Positions 34,308 through 42,101 of a DNA stretch of 64,000 nt are shown here, in pieces (positions within the stretch are counted from its first letter, which is position 1; the number at the start of each line of letters is the position of its first letter). This DNA is from Brochothrix campestris (GTDB taxonomy: Bacteria > Bacillota > Bacilli > Lactobacillales > Listeriaceae), in contig NZ_CP175511.1 in assembly GCF_046058945.1 (NCBI RefSeq), forward strand, positions 992,001 to 1,056,000. The letters run 5' to 3'. Under the pieces are notes generated by a model that did no database searches, was not told the origin of the DNA, and saw only the letters and a program-made list of their open reading frames with translations. A program made the translations under genes and the position numbers.

Positions 34308-35559
34308 CTACAGCAAGCTCCCGAAGCGCGATGTGATGTGTATTGACTGTAAATCGTTTTTTGCGAGTGTCGAAAGCGTGCGTAGAGGTTTGCATCCGCT
34401 CGAAAGTCTGCTGGTGGTAATGAGTCGAGGTGATACCAATGGAGGCCTTGTGCTAGCGGCTTCACCTCGGGCAAAGGCTGAATACGGCATTAAAACAGGC
34501 ACACGCAAGTTTGAACTGAAGCCAGACTGGCCGCTTATTATTGTTGAACCGCAGATGGCGGACTACATTAAAATGAATCTACGGGTCAATGCGATTTTTA
34601 AGCGCTTCACCGATGATGCCAACTGGTTTCCTTATAGTATTGATGAAAGCTTCATCGATGTGACAGCCTCACATCGTTTATTTGGGACAACCGAAACAAT
34701 CGCTCATGCGATTCAGACCGCTGTGTACGAAGAACTGGGTCTCGTGGTGTGTGTCGGAATGGGTGATAATCCCCTGTTGGCAAAACTAGCGTTGGATAAT
34801 GAAGCCAAAGAAAACGAGCCTTACCGTGCGTATTGGGGTTATCAGCATGTCGAAAACATCAGACGGATACAGCCGTTAACGGCGATGTGGGGTATTGGTG
34901 CTCGCACCGCAAAAAACCTTAAACAGATGGGAATATTCACCATCGCTAGCTTAGTAGAAGCAGATGTACGACAGTTGCGCAAAAAACTCGGTATAATGGG
35001 TGAACAGCTGTACTATCATGCCCACGGGATTGATTACTCGATTTTGAGTGAACGGGTAGCTCCAATCGACAAAAGTTATGGCACCTCACAAATTTTAACG
35101 CGTGATTACAATCGAGCAGCGGAGATACAAATTGTTATTCGTGAAATGATCGAAAAAGTAGCGGCGCGCTTGCGCAGTCATCACGTCACGAGTTCCGTCA
35201 TGCAGCTGAGTATTTCTTATTCAAAACACAGTGACGTCGTAGGCTTTCATGTGCAGCAAACGATGGTGGCAACAAATCGCACAAAGGTTTTGAAAGAAGT
35301 GGCATTAAGTTTATTTAAACAACATTATCAGCAAGGTCCAGTACGGCGGATTGCTGTGACTTGTGGCAAGGTGAGTCGCACACAGGTCGAACAACTCGAT
35401 TTGTTTGAGCCAGTCAATGACTTATTAAAAGATACAAGACTAGAAAAAACAATTGATGGTATTCAAGCAAAATATGGCTACCAAGCCTTAATGCATGCCA
35501 GCAGTTTGGCAGAAGGCGCAACTGCGCTTAAACGCTCGCGTTTAGTTGGTGGGCATTAA
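34294..35559 (+). CDS. Y-family DNA polymerase (UvrX/ImpB type)
   Basis: A 421-residue translesion polymerase. Catalytic carboxylates are in VMCIDCKSFFASVE (Asp18) and the SIDE motif (residues 115-118). The GIG at about 207-209 belongs to the helix-hairpin-helix (MWGIGARTAKNLKQMGI). Near the C-terminus VEQLDLFEP is a QLxLF-like sliding-clamp binding motif. It overlaps the YolD-like gene and shares its SOS promoter. It is shorter than PolIV-type DinB with a different finger region, as in UvrX. Confidence 0.92.
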   Translation: MVAIDYSKLPKRDVMCIDCKSFFASVESVRRGLHPLESLLVVMSRGDTNGGLVLAASPRAKAEYGIKTGTRKFELKPDWPLIIVEPQMADYIKMNLRVNAIFKRFTDDANWFPYSIDESFIDVTASHRLFGTTETIAHAIQTAVYEELGLVVCVGMGDNPLLAKLALDNEAKENEPYRAYWGYQHVENIRRIQPLTAMWGIGARTAKNLKQMGIFTIASLVEADVRQLRKKLGIMGEQLYYHAHGIDYSILSERVAPIDKSYGTSQILTRDYNRAAEIQIVIREMIEKVAARLRSHHVTSSVMQLSISYSKHSDVVGFHVQQTMVATNRTKVLKEVALSLFKQHYQQGPVRRIAVTCGKVSRTQVEQLDLFEPVNDLLKDTRLEKTIDGIQAKYGYQALMHASSLAEGATALKRSRLVGGH

Positions 35560-35574
35560 CTAAAGGGGGGACGA

Positions 35575-36295
35575 ATGATGCAAACATATACGATTAGAGA
35601 GATAACTTTTAAACTACGATACACCGATTTACCTGGAACCGAAACGCCGATTGTTTTCATACACGGTTTAGGATGTACCGGCTCATTTGATTACCCAAAA
35701 GTCGCACAGACTCCCTGTCTCAGTGAACATCGCCGCATTATGATTGATCTACTAGGAGCTGGTTATAGTGATAAACCACTAAATTTTGCTTATGCCATCG
35801 AGGCGCATGCGCAGTATTTAATTGATTTCATCACGGATATGCAATTGGGACCAGTCATTTTATATGGTCATAGTTTAGGTGGGGCGATTGCATTTACTAT
35901 GATCGATTTAGCCCCTGATAGCTGTCGTCAGCTGATTCTAGCAGAGCCGAATTTAGATAGCGGTGGCGGTGAAACAACCGTGGTTATTGCGGCTATGACG
36001 GAAGGTGCCTTTATAACGAGTGGATTTGAGGCAGTGATACAAACCGCCCAATTAGCAGCAGATACAGTTGAACAAGATTGGGCGGCTAGTTTTACCACGT
36101 GGATACCGGTCGCCGCCTATCAGATCTCGCGAGCGGCTGTTGAGGGGCAGACCCCATCTTGGCATGACATCTTGTATGGTTATAGCGGCCCGAAAAGCTA
36201 TCTGTTTGGGCCATTCAATGACCTTAGATAATCCCGCCGATTTAGCACGTGCCATTAAAGCATCGCTAAATGAAGTAACTGGACTTGACAAATAG
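35575..36295 (+). pseudogene. Alpha/beta hydrolase, frameshifted near the 3' end
   Basis: The main frame (35575-36231) encodes an alpha/beta hydrolase: oxyanion HGLGCTGSF, nucleophile elbow GHSLGG (Ser) and DLLGAGYSDKP. The catalytic His segment GHSMTLDNPADLARAIK lies in another frame, ending at 36295. The junction SYLFG/GHSM is where family members usually have about 25 more residues, so a small deletion that also shifts the frame is likely. The protein as read loses its catalytic His. It follows the polymerase gene by 15 bp; no functional link is evident. Confidence 0.75.
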
Positions 36296-36384
36296 GTGGA
36301 ATCGCGGTAAGTTAGATTTAATTCATAGTAGTTCACTAAGGATTAAAAAACGGTAAGCCAATGTGCTTAAGGGGGAAAGTCAAA

Positions 36385-37950
36385 ATGAAAAAGTTTTTTG
36401 TAGGAACGCTGATTGCAATCTTTGCGGTGGTTTTAGCAGCTTGCGGTAGTGCAACTAAAGAAACAAGCAACAAAGAATCAGCGAAGAAAGACGGCTCAAT
36501 CATTATTGGTGTAGCGGGTGAACCGAGTGTGCTAAATCCGAATTATGCCTCAGATCGTGTCACATTAACCATGCAACAAGCACTTTATGCACCACTCTTT
36601 TGGGAAATTGATGGCAAACCAGCGTTAGCAGATAGCCTAGTTGTCTCTGCTAGTAGCCTTGAATATACTGTAAAACTGAAAGAAAACTTAACATGGCATG
36701 ATGGCAAACCATTAACAGCTGCGGATGTTGTCTTTACAGTGGAATCAACTTTAGATGAAAAACAACATTCACCTAATCGTAGTAAATTTGTCTTTGATGG
36801 CAAACCGTTGAAAGTCGAGGCGCTTGATCAGACAACAGTTAAATTCACTTTACCAACAGCAGCGCCAGCTTTCACCGAAACATTGAATACCTTTTATCCT
36901 ATCCCAGAGCATCTGTTTGCGGGTGTGGCTAATATTGAAAAAAGCGATAAAAATAAAAAACCAGTCGGTTCAGGTGCATTTGCCTTTGTTGAATATAAAA
37001 CAGGCGAATACGTTTCATTGAAACGATTTGATAACTATTTTGATGGCAAAGCGAAGCTGGCTAAATTGACGTTTCGCATTACAAAAGATCAAAATGCCGC
37101 CAATCTTGCATTACAAAATGGTGAAATTAATTTAAAAGCGATTCAACCGGCTGATCGTGATTCGATTGAACTCGCGAGTGATGTTGAAATTATTACGTAT
37201 CCCGAAAATCGTTTAAGCTACATTGCGTTTAATCAAAATCAAACCGCTCTAAAATCAAAAGAATTACGTCAAGCATTATCCTATGCACTTGATCGAAAAA
37301 GTTTAATTAACTCGGCTTACGGTTCAGCTGACTATGCGAAACCGGCAAGTTCGTTCTTAACTGAGAACACAAAGTATTTCACAGATAAAGTCGAAACATA
37401 CGATAATGACATCAAAAAAGCCCGGGATCTCGTTGCTCAAAGTGGCTACGAAGAAGGAACTAAATTAACTGTTTATTACTCGAACAATAGCAAATCACAA
37501 GAGAGTATGGCTCTATACATTCAAGAACAGTACAAAAAAATTGGTGTCACACTTGAATTGAAACCAACGGATCCAAATGCCTTAAGTACGATTACCTTAG
37601 ATCGCGACAATAAGGATTACTCACTTGCGCTTAATGGTTATATTATGGGTAATGATCCGGATGCCTACACAAGCTTATTCTTAAGTGACTCACCATACAA
37701 CTACAGCAACAACCATGACAAAACACTAGATGAACTGTTTACAAAAGGGGCCGTAACGAGTGATGACAAAGTCCGTCAAGCTATTTATGAAGACGTGCAG
37801 TCAAACATTGCCAACAACGCTGTTATTTACCCGATTTCATACGATAATGCCGTATTGGCGTTAGACAAGAGTTTCAAAGGTGTTGAGGCTGCTACACCGC
37901 AACCCGTATCAATGTTTAAAGATTTTTCTAAATTAGAACGTGCTAAATAA
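36385..37950 (+). CDS. Oligopeptide ABC transporter substrate-binding lipoprotein
   Basis: A 521-residue extracellular SBP_bac_5-type lipoprotein. The signal peptide ends in the lipobox VLAAC (Cys20). Family segments include GEPSVLNPNYASD, LTWHDGKPLTAADVVFTVES and, in the C-terminal half, LRQALSYALDRKSLINSAYG. It delivers peptides (or nickel or another ligand, which is not readable) to the permeases downstream. The start MKKFF at 36385 has AAGGGGG upstream; an earlier ATG at 36361 lacks one. A terminator-like hairpin separates it from the permease genes, giving more binding protein than permease. Confidence 0.9.
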   Translation: MKKFFVGTLIAIFAVVLAACGSATKETSNKESAKKDGSIIIGVAGEPSVLNPNYASDRVTLTMQQALYAPLFWEIDGKPALADSLVVSASSLEYTVKLKENLTWHDGKPLTAADVVFTVESTLDEKQHSPNRSKFVFDGKPLKVEALDQTTVKFTLPTAAPAFTETLNTFYPIPEHLFAGVANIEKSDKNKKPVGSGAFAFVEYKTGEYVSLKRFDNYFDGKAKLAKLTFRITKDQNAANLALQNGEINLKAIQPADRDSIELASDVEIITYPENRLSYIAFNQNQTALKSKELRQALSYALDRKSLINSAYGSADYAKPASSFLTENTKYFTDKVETYDNDIKKARDLVAQSGYEEGTKLTVYYSNNSKSQESMALYIQEQYKKIGVTLELKPTDPNALSTITLDRDNKDYSLALNGYIMGNDPDAYTSLFLSDSPYNYSNNHDKTLDELFTKGAVTSDDKVRQAIYEDVQSNIANNAVIYPISYDNAVLALDKSFKGVEAATPQPVSMFKDFSKLERAK

Positions 37951-37966
37951 TTAACCGTCAGCAAGG

Positions 37967-37998
37967 ACTGGTCGCCCACTCGTTGGTGACCAGTTTTT
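37967..37998 (+). terminator. Attenuating hairpin between binding protein and permeases
   Basis: ACTGGTC and GACCAGT with a 14-base loop are followed by TTTTATTTT. It probably lowers downstream expression within the operon. Confidence 0.8.
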
Positions 37999-38025
37999 AT
38001 TTTGTGTATCGAAAGGAGTCAAATC

Positions 38026-38976
38026 ATGCGCACAACGATTGTTAAACGACTTTTACAGATGATTCCGATGTTAGTGGTGATTTCTATTATTTCATTTGCC
38101 CTCATTAAATTAGCACCAGGGGATCCAATCAATTCATTCGTGACACCAGATATGAATCCGACGGATGTCGAACGGATTCGTCAAAGTCTCGGTCTTGATC
38201 AACCGCTTTATATTCAATATTTCCGCTGGTTAGTCAATCTCTGCCAAGGAAACTTAGGCTACTCAATTATTAACAGCCAACCAGTACTCGAACAAATCAT
38301 TGAACGGATTCCTGCCACACTCGGTTTGATGGGAACGTCATTAGTACTGACCTTAATATTAGCGATTCCGCTTGGCTTGATCGCTGCCGCTTACGAAAAT
38401 ACTTGGATTGATAAAATACTGAATGGTTTATCATATGTTGGGATTTCAATTCCAGTTTTTTGGTTTGGTATGCTCTTGATTAATTTCTTTTCGATTAAGC
38501 TAGGATGGTTTCCTAGCCTTGGTATGCGTACGATTGGTGAAAACTCCTTTAAAGATATGGTGTGGCATGCTGTTCTGCCAGTGGTTACCTTGACTTTTCA
38601 AGGCTGCGCCTCGTATTACCGTTATGTACGGAGTAACACCATCAACCAATTGAAAGAAGATTATGTCTTGTTCGGCTATGCCAAAGGACTATCAAAGTTG
38701 CGTGTGCTTGCATACCATGTATTGAAAAATGCGTTGTTACCCGTTATTACGCTTCTCGGTATGTCATTGCCGCAAATTATTAGTGGCGCTTTTATTACTG
38801 AAAGTATTTTTTCGTGGCCAGGAATGGGGAGTTTAGGCATCAATGCCATCTTCCAATTAGATTACCCTGTTATTATGGCAATCACCCTTTTTTCGGCGTT
38901 GTTATTAATTATTGGTAATCTGTTAGCCGATATTGCCTATACGATTATTGATCCACGAATTAGCGGAAAGGAGTGA
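38026..38976 (+). CDS. Peptide ABC transporter permease (OppB/DppB type)
   Basis: A 316-residue inner permease with six membrane helices. It opens with the family form KRLLQMIPMLVVISIISFAL, and the cytoplasmic EAA loop with DYVLFGYAKGLS precedes VLKNALLPVITLLGMSLPQ. MRTTIVKRLL at 38026 has GAAAGGAG upstream; the longer frame is not supported. It pairs with the second permease 4 bp downstream. Confidence 0.92.
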   Translation: MRTTIVKRLLQMIPMLVVISIISFALIKLAPGDPINSFVTPDMNPTDVERIRQSLGLDQPLYIQYFRWLVNLCQGNLGYSIINSQPVLEQIIERIPATLGLMGTSLVLTLILAIPLGLIAAAYENTWIDKILNGLSYVGISIPVFWFGMLLINFFSIKLGWFPSLGMRTIGENSFKDMVWHAVLPVVTLTFQGCASYYRYVRSNTINQLKEDYVLFGYAKGLSKLRVLAYHVLKNALLPVITLLGMSLPQIISGAFITESIFSWPGMGSLGINAIFQLDYPVIMAITLFSALLLIIGNLLADIAYTIIDPRISGKE

Positions 38977-38980
38977 GTGA

Positions 38981-39871
38981 ATGTCAGGCTTTGAATTTAT
39001 TAAAAAACATAATGAAGGCTTTTTAAAAGAAGCTGGTGATGTTCAAGTAGTACGTCATAGCAGCACATGGCGCTATTTGTTACATGATAAACGGGCTGTG
39101 TTTGCACTCTCGGTGTTAGTTATTTTAACGGTGGCATCATTGCTTGCTTTTGTATCACCTTATGATCAAAATGCACTGTCAGCGACGGAACGTTTAATGC
39201 CTCCCAGTGCGAGTCACTGGTTTGGGACCGATGATCATGGCCGCGATTATTTAACACGGGTCTTATATGGCGGTCGTATTTCGATGACTGTTGGTTTATT
39301 ATCGATGGTTATTGCGATTGTTGTAGGGACGCTGGCCGGCACAATTAGTGGCTACTTTGGCGGCGTGATTGATAATTTGATGATGCGCTTTTTGGATATT
39401 TTTATGTCGATTCCATCGTTCTTTTTATTGATGATTTTAAATGCGTATTTAAAACCGGGCATCGCTAATATTATTATTATCATCGGTCTGCTTTCGTGGA
39501 TGGACGTGGCTCGGATTGTGCGGGCGGAAACCTTAACGTTAAAAGGGCGTGAATTTGTCTTGTATGCGAAGTCATCGGGTGCAAATGTGATGCGTATTAT
39601 TGTTAAGCATATTATTCCCAATGCGCTGCCATCTATTGTAGTAGCGGCCTCACTTAATATCGCCGGTGCGATTTTGACGGAATCGGCTTTGAGTTTTTTA
39701 GGGCTCGGAGTGCAACAACCCAACGCTTCATGGGGAAGTATGCTTAATAATGCGCAAGGGTTTATGGCGAATGCCTCTTATTTAGCGCTGTTTCCCGGGT
39801 TATTTATTTTATTGACGATTTTAGCTTTTAATATTTTAGGTGATGTCTTTCGAAAGGCAATGAGTCGCTAA
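38981..39871 (+). CDS. Peptide ABC transporter permease (OppC/DppC type)
   Basis: A 296-residue second permease: an N-terminal oppC_N-like segment, HWFGTDDHGRDYLTRVLYG (typical of DppC), six membrane helices, and the EAA loop with VLYAKSSGANVMRIIVKHI. It lies 4 bp from the first permease. No ATPase genes follow: the next feature is a terminator and long repeat B, then a convergent LysR gene. The ATPases must therefore be supplied from elsewhere. Confidence 0.92.
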   Translation: MSGFEFIKKHNEGFLKEAGDVQVVRHSSTWRYLLHDKRAVFALSVLVILTVASLLAFVSPYDQNALSATERLMPPSASHWFGTDDHGRDYLTRVLYGGRISMTVGLLSMVIAIVVGTLAGTISGYFGGVIDNLMMRFLDIFMSIPSFFLLMILNAYLKPGIANIIIIIGLLSWMDVARIVRAETLTLKGREFVLYAKSSGANVMRIIVKHIIPNALPSIVVAASLNIAGAILTESALSFLGLGVQQPNASWGSMLNNAQGFMANASYLALFPGLFILLTILAFNILGDVFRKAMSR

Positions 39872-39880
39872 AAGAAAAAT

Positions 39881-39910
39881 GGACAGTGAGTCTAACAACT
39901 CACTGTCCGT
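39881..39910 (+). terminator. Terminator hairpin, first of two copies around repeat B
   Basis: GGACAGTGAGT and ACTCACTGTCC pair around CTAACA; A tract to the left, repeat B to the right. The same hairpin recurs at 40234 with a C-G pair replaced by A-T. Confidence 0.8.
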
Positions 39911-40233
39911 TCCAGACTGAAGATAAACGCTGTTCTAGGTCGTCAATGCCTCGCCTTATCGGAGTCGAGTACCATCTGTACACTCACCTCTAAGGCTCGT
40001 GTTTCCTACTAGAACGAAAGTAAAATCAGCTCGTTCAACTTTAAAGATATTGGAATGGAAAAGAAGAGCGACTATTTCCCGTCGCTACTTTTCCATGAAA
40101 TATCATAGAAGTTAGCTGATTAAACGAGAGGATATAACAACATTTCTATTCAGTCTTATCATCTCGTACACAAAGTCACTGTAATAGCATTACAAAGAAA
40201 ATGAAGTCTGTTTAGACTTTGTCTACAATCTGA
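39911..40233 (+). repeat. Terminator-associated repeat, long copy B
   Basis: A 323-bp copy. Ends: CAGACTGAAGATAAA at the left and, on the minus strand, CAGATTGTAGACAAA at the right, matching in 12 of 15 positions. Three palindromic parts in order: GTTCTAG...CTAGAAC; AATCAGCT...AGCTGATT enclosing ATGGAAAAG/CTTTTCCAT and AGCGAC/GTCGCT; and ACAAAGT...ACTTTGT. No ORF. The copy is inverted relative to copy A. Confidence 0.85.
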
Positions 40234-40272
40234 AACGGAAAGTGAGTCTAACAACTCACTTTCCGTTCTTTT
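40234..40272. terminator. Terminator hairpin, second copy around repeat B
   Basis: AACGGAAAGTGAGT and ACTCACTTTCCGTT around CTAACA, followed by CTTTTT. It overlaps the 3' end of the convergent LysR gene and can serve both strands. Confidence 0.85.
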
Positions 40273-41134
40273 TAAAAGGATGTGTATGGAGTTCGTCGAC
40301 GAGTTGTTTCGTTTGTTGCGCTGTTTGAGCGCCTTTTTTCGTAATCATAAAGGTCGACATTAATGGTAACTTTTCATTTAAATCTACAACCGCTAACGAT
40401 TGTGACTCTAACTCGGACGCGATGGTTGCTTCGGGTAATATAGCAATGCCTTTGCGTTCGATAATAAAGTGTTTGATTTCTTCTATCGATGAGGCCTCGT
40501 GATTTTGTGCGAATTCCAGATGATAGTTGTTAGCAATCGTTTTAAAAAGGCGGTAATAAGCCTCATGTTTATCACAAAAAAGAAAGGTTTCTTTTTGAAG
40601 TTGATGGAAGCGAATGTTTTGAGCACCTGCTAATGAGGCGCTTGGTGCACAAACGAGAACGATTTTTTCGCTAAGAATTTTATCGGCTGATAAATGTTCG
40701 CTTTTTACAGTGATATCAGTGAAAATAGCGTTATCGATAGTGCCATTTTCTAGTTGTTTTTCAAGTTCTAACGGAGAGCCGATTTCTTTAAAGGTAATCG
40801 GTAACTCTGACATGTCTTTCGTAACATTTGCCATGATTTGTGGTAGGCGATAGAGGCATTGGGTTACCGAACCAGCAATGACTAATGGCTGATTGACTGA
40901 TTGAGCTGAAATCAAAATTCGTGTAAAGGGTTCGACTGTCTCATAAAAGGTTAAGCCGCTATCCGATAGGCGGATACTGCCCATATTATATTCAAACAGC
41001 TCAAATCCAATTTTTTTTTCGAGTTGTTTTATCGCAGGTGCATATTCAGAAATAATCTCTTTTTGATAGTAATCTCCAAATTGACGTAAATGTTGTACCG
41101 TTTTAGTAAAATGAATTAGTTCCTTTGTATTCAT
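40256..41134 (-). CDS. LysR-family transcriptional regulator
   Basis: A 292-residue LysR-type regulator. The N-terminal winged HTH is present but atypical in sequence (FGDYYQKEIISEYAPAIKQLEKKIGFELF), followed by an effector-binding domain from about residue 90 (PLVIAGSVTQCLYRLPQIM) with a type 2 periplasmic-binding fold and ERKGIAILPE near the end. The gene diverges from an ECF-S transporter gene with an interrupted palindrome between them. Its last codons overlap the second terminator copy of repeat B, so the repeat insertion may have shaped its C-terminus. No conserved target is evident. Confidence 0.82.
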   Translation of the reverse strand: MNTKELIHFTKTVQHLRQFGDYYQKEIISEYAPAIKQLEKKIGFELFEYNMGSIRLSDSGLTFYETVEPFTRILISAQSVNQPLVIAGSVTQCLYRLPQIMANVTKDMSELPITFKEIGSPLELEKQLENGTIDNAIFTDITVKSEHLSADKILSEKIVLVCAPSASLAGAQNIRFHQLQKETFLFCDKHEAYYRLFKTIANNYHLEFAQNHEASSIEEIKHFIIERKGIAILPEATIASELESQSLAVVDLNEKLPLMSTFMITKKGAQTAQQTKQLVDELHTHPFKKNGK

Positions 41135-41179
41135 TTGGGATCCCCTTCCCGGTGTTTAAATAGTAGTTAGTGTTACTAC

Positions 41180-41213
41180 CGATAGTTAATGATAGGCTAA
41201 AAGCGAACTATCG
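41180..41213. promoter_or_regulatory. Interrupted palindrome between lysR and the ECF-S gene
   Basis: CGATAGTT and AACTATCG are separated by 18 bases, in the divergent intergenic region. A second dyad GTAGT...ACTAC overlaps the left arm. This is a candidate LysR-type operator. Confidence 0.5.
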
Positions 41214-41368
41214 TCAACCAACTTGCGGTAGTGCATTAAAGAAGAAAGTTAGAATTAACAGTGGTTAATCTCTCTCGTGATGCTCTAATGGGAAACAAGC
41301 TTTAGTTAAGATAGCGCAAAAGTAAATAATACGTTATAATTTAGTTTTATAAAGGAGGAATGCAAGCG

Positions 41369-41959
41369 ATGCAAAACAGACGAAATAAAACCTTACGCTT
41401 AGCCTTATTAGGTGTCTTAACAGCGATTATTATTATACAAACCTTTGTACCGTTTTTAGGTTATATTCCATTGGGTGTCTTAAACGTGACGATCATCCCT
41501 GTGACCATCATTATTGCGGCGGTCGTCTTAGGACCAAAAGACGGAGCAATTGTTGGTGGGGTTTGGGGCATGATTGTCTTTATTAGAGCCTATGTCGCAC
41601 CGACGAGTCCGCTTGCGCCATTAGTATTCGTCAATCCGATAATTTCGGTACTGCCGCGTATTTTAATTGGCTTATTAGCAGGTTATGCTTATATGGCCTT
41701 TACCAAGCTAAAGCTGAATCAATCGCTCTCATTAGCTATTTCAGCCATTATTGGTTCAGCTGTCAACACGATTCTTGTGTTGGGACTCATTTTTATCTTC
41801 TACAAAGAAGTGTATGCCGATTTCATCAAACTGGATGTTGATCAAGTATTAGGTGCTTTGATGGTAATTATCAGTACGAACGGTGTGCTCGAAGCTGTTT
41901 TCGCGGCAATCGTGGTACCAATTATCGCACGACCATTGCTTGCGCGTTGGAAAAAATAA
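41369..41959 (+). CDS. ECF transporter S component
   Basis: A 196-residue protein with six hydrophobic segments, including FVPFLGYIPLGVLNVTIIPV and VVLGPKDGAIVGGVWGM, typical of substrate-binding (S) components of energy-coupling factor vitamin transporters. It works with a shared EcfT-EcfA-EcfA' module encoded elsewhere. Substrate is uncertain; pantothenate is a possibility by general likeness only. The start is ATG 41369, ten bases after AAAGGAGG; the ATG at 41360 abuts that site. A TATAAT lies at 41335-41340. Confidence 0.82.
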   Translation: MQNRRNKTLRLALLGVLTAIIIIQTFVPFLGYIPLGVLNVTIIPVTIIIAAVVLGPKDGAIVGGVWGMIVFIRAYVAPTSPLAPLVFVNPIISVLPRILIGLLAGYAYMAFTKLKLNQSLSLAISAIIGSAVNTILVLGLIFIFYKEVYADFIKLDVDQVLGALMVIISTNGVLEAVFAAIVVPIIARPLLARWKK

Positions 41960-41990
41960 AGGTGTCTTTTTTAGGAATAATAACCGTTTG

Positions 41991-42022
41991 AAACAGTTGC
42001 GATCTAAGTAACTGTTTTTTTT
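41991..42022 (+). terminator. Terminator after the ECF-S gene
   Basis: AAACAGTT and AACTGTTT are followed by a T run. Confidence 0.8.
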
Positions 42023-42024
42023 GC

Positions 42025-42052
42025 TTGCATTTTATACCCCCAAGGGTATAAT
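42025..42052 (+). promoter_or_regulatory. Promoter and CstR operator, persulfide operon
   Basis: TTGCAT, a 16-bp spacer and TATAAT (42047-42052). The palindrome TATACCC-N4-GGGTATA (42033-42050) fills the space between the boxes and overlaps the -10. CsoR-family repressors bind such G/C-tract palindromes. Confidence 0.8.
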
Positions 42053-42101
42053 TAAGAAGTTGAGTCAATTCAGTTCATGTAAAGAAAGAGGAGAATAAAA
42101 C

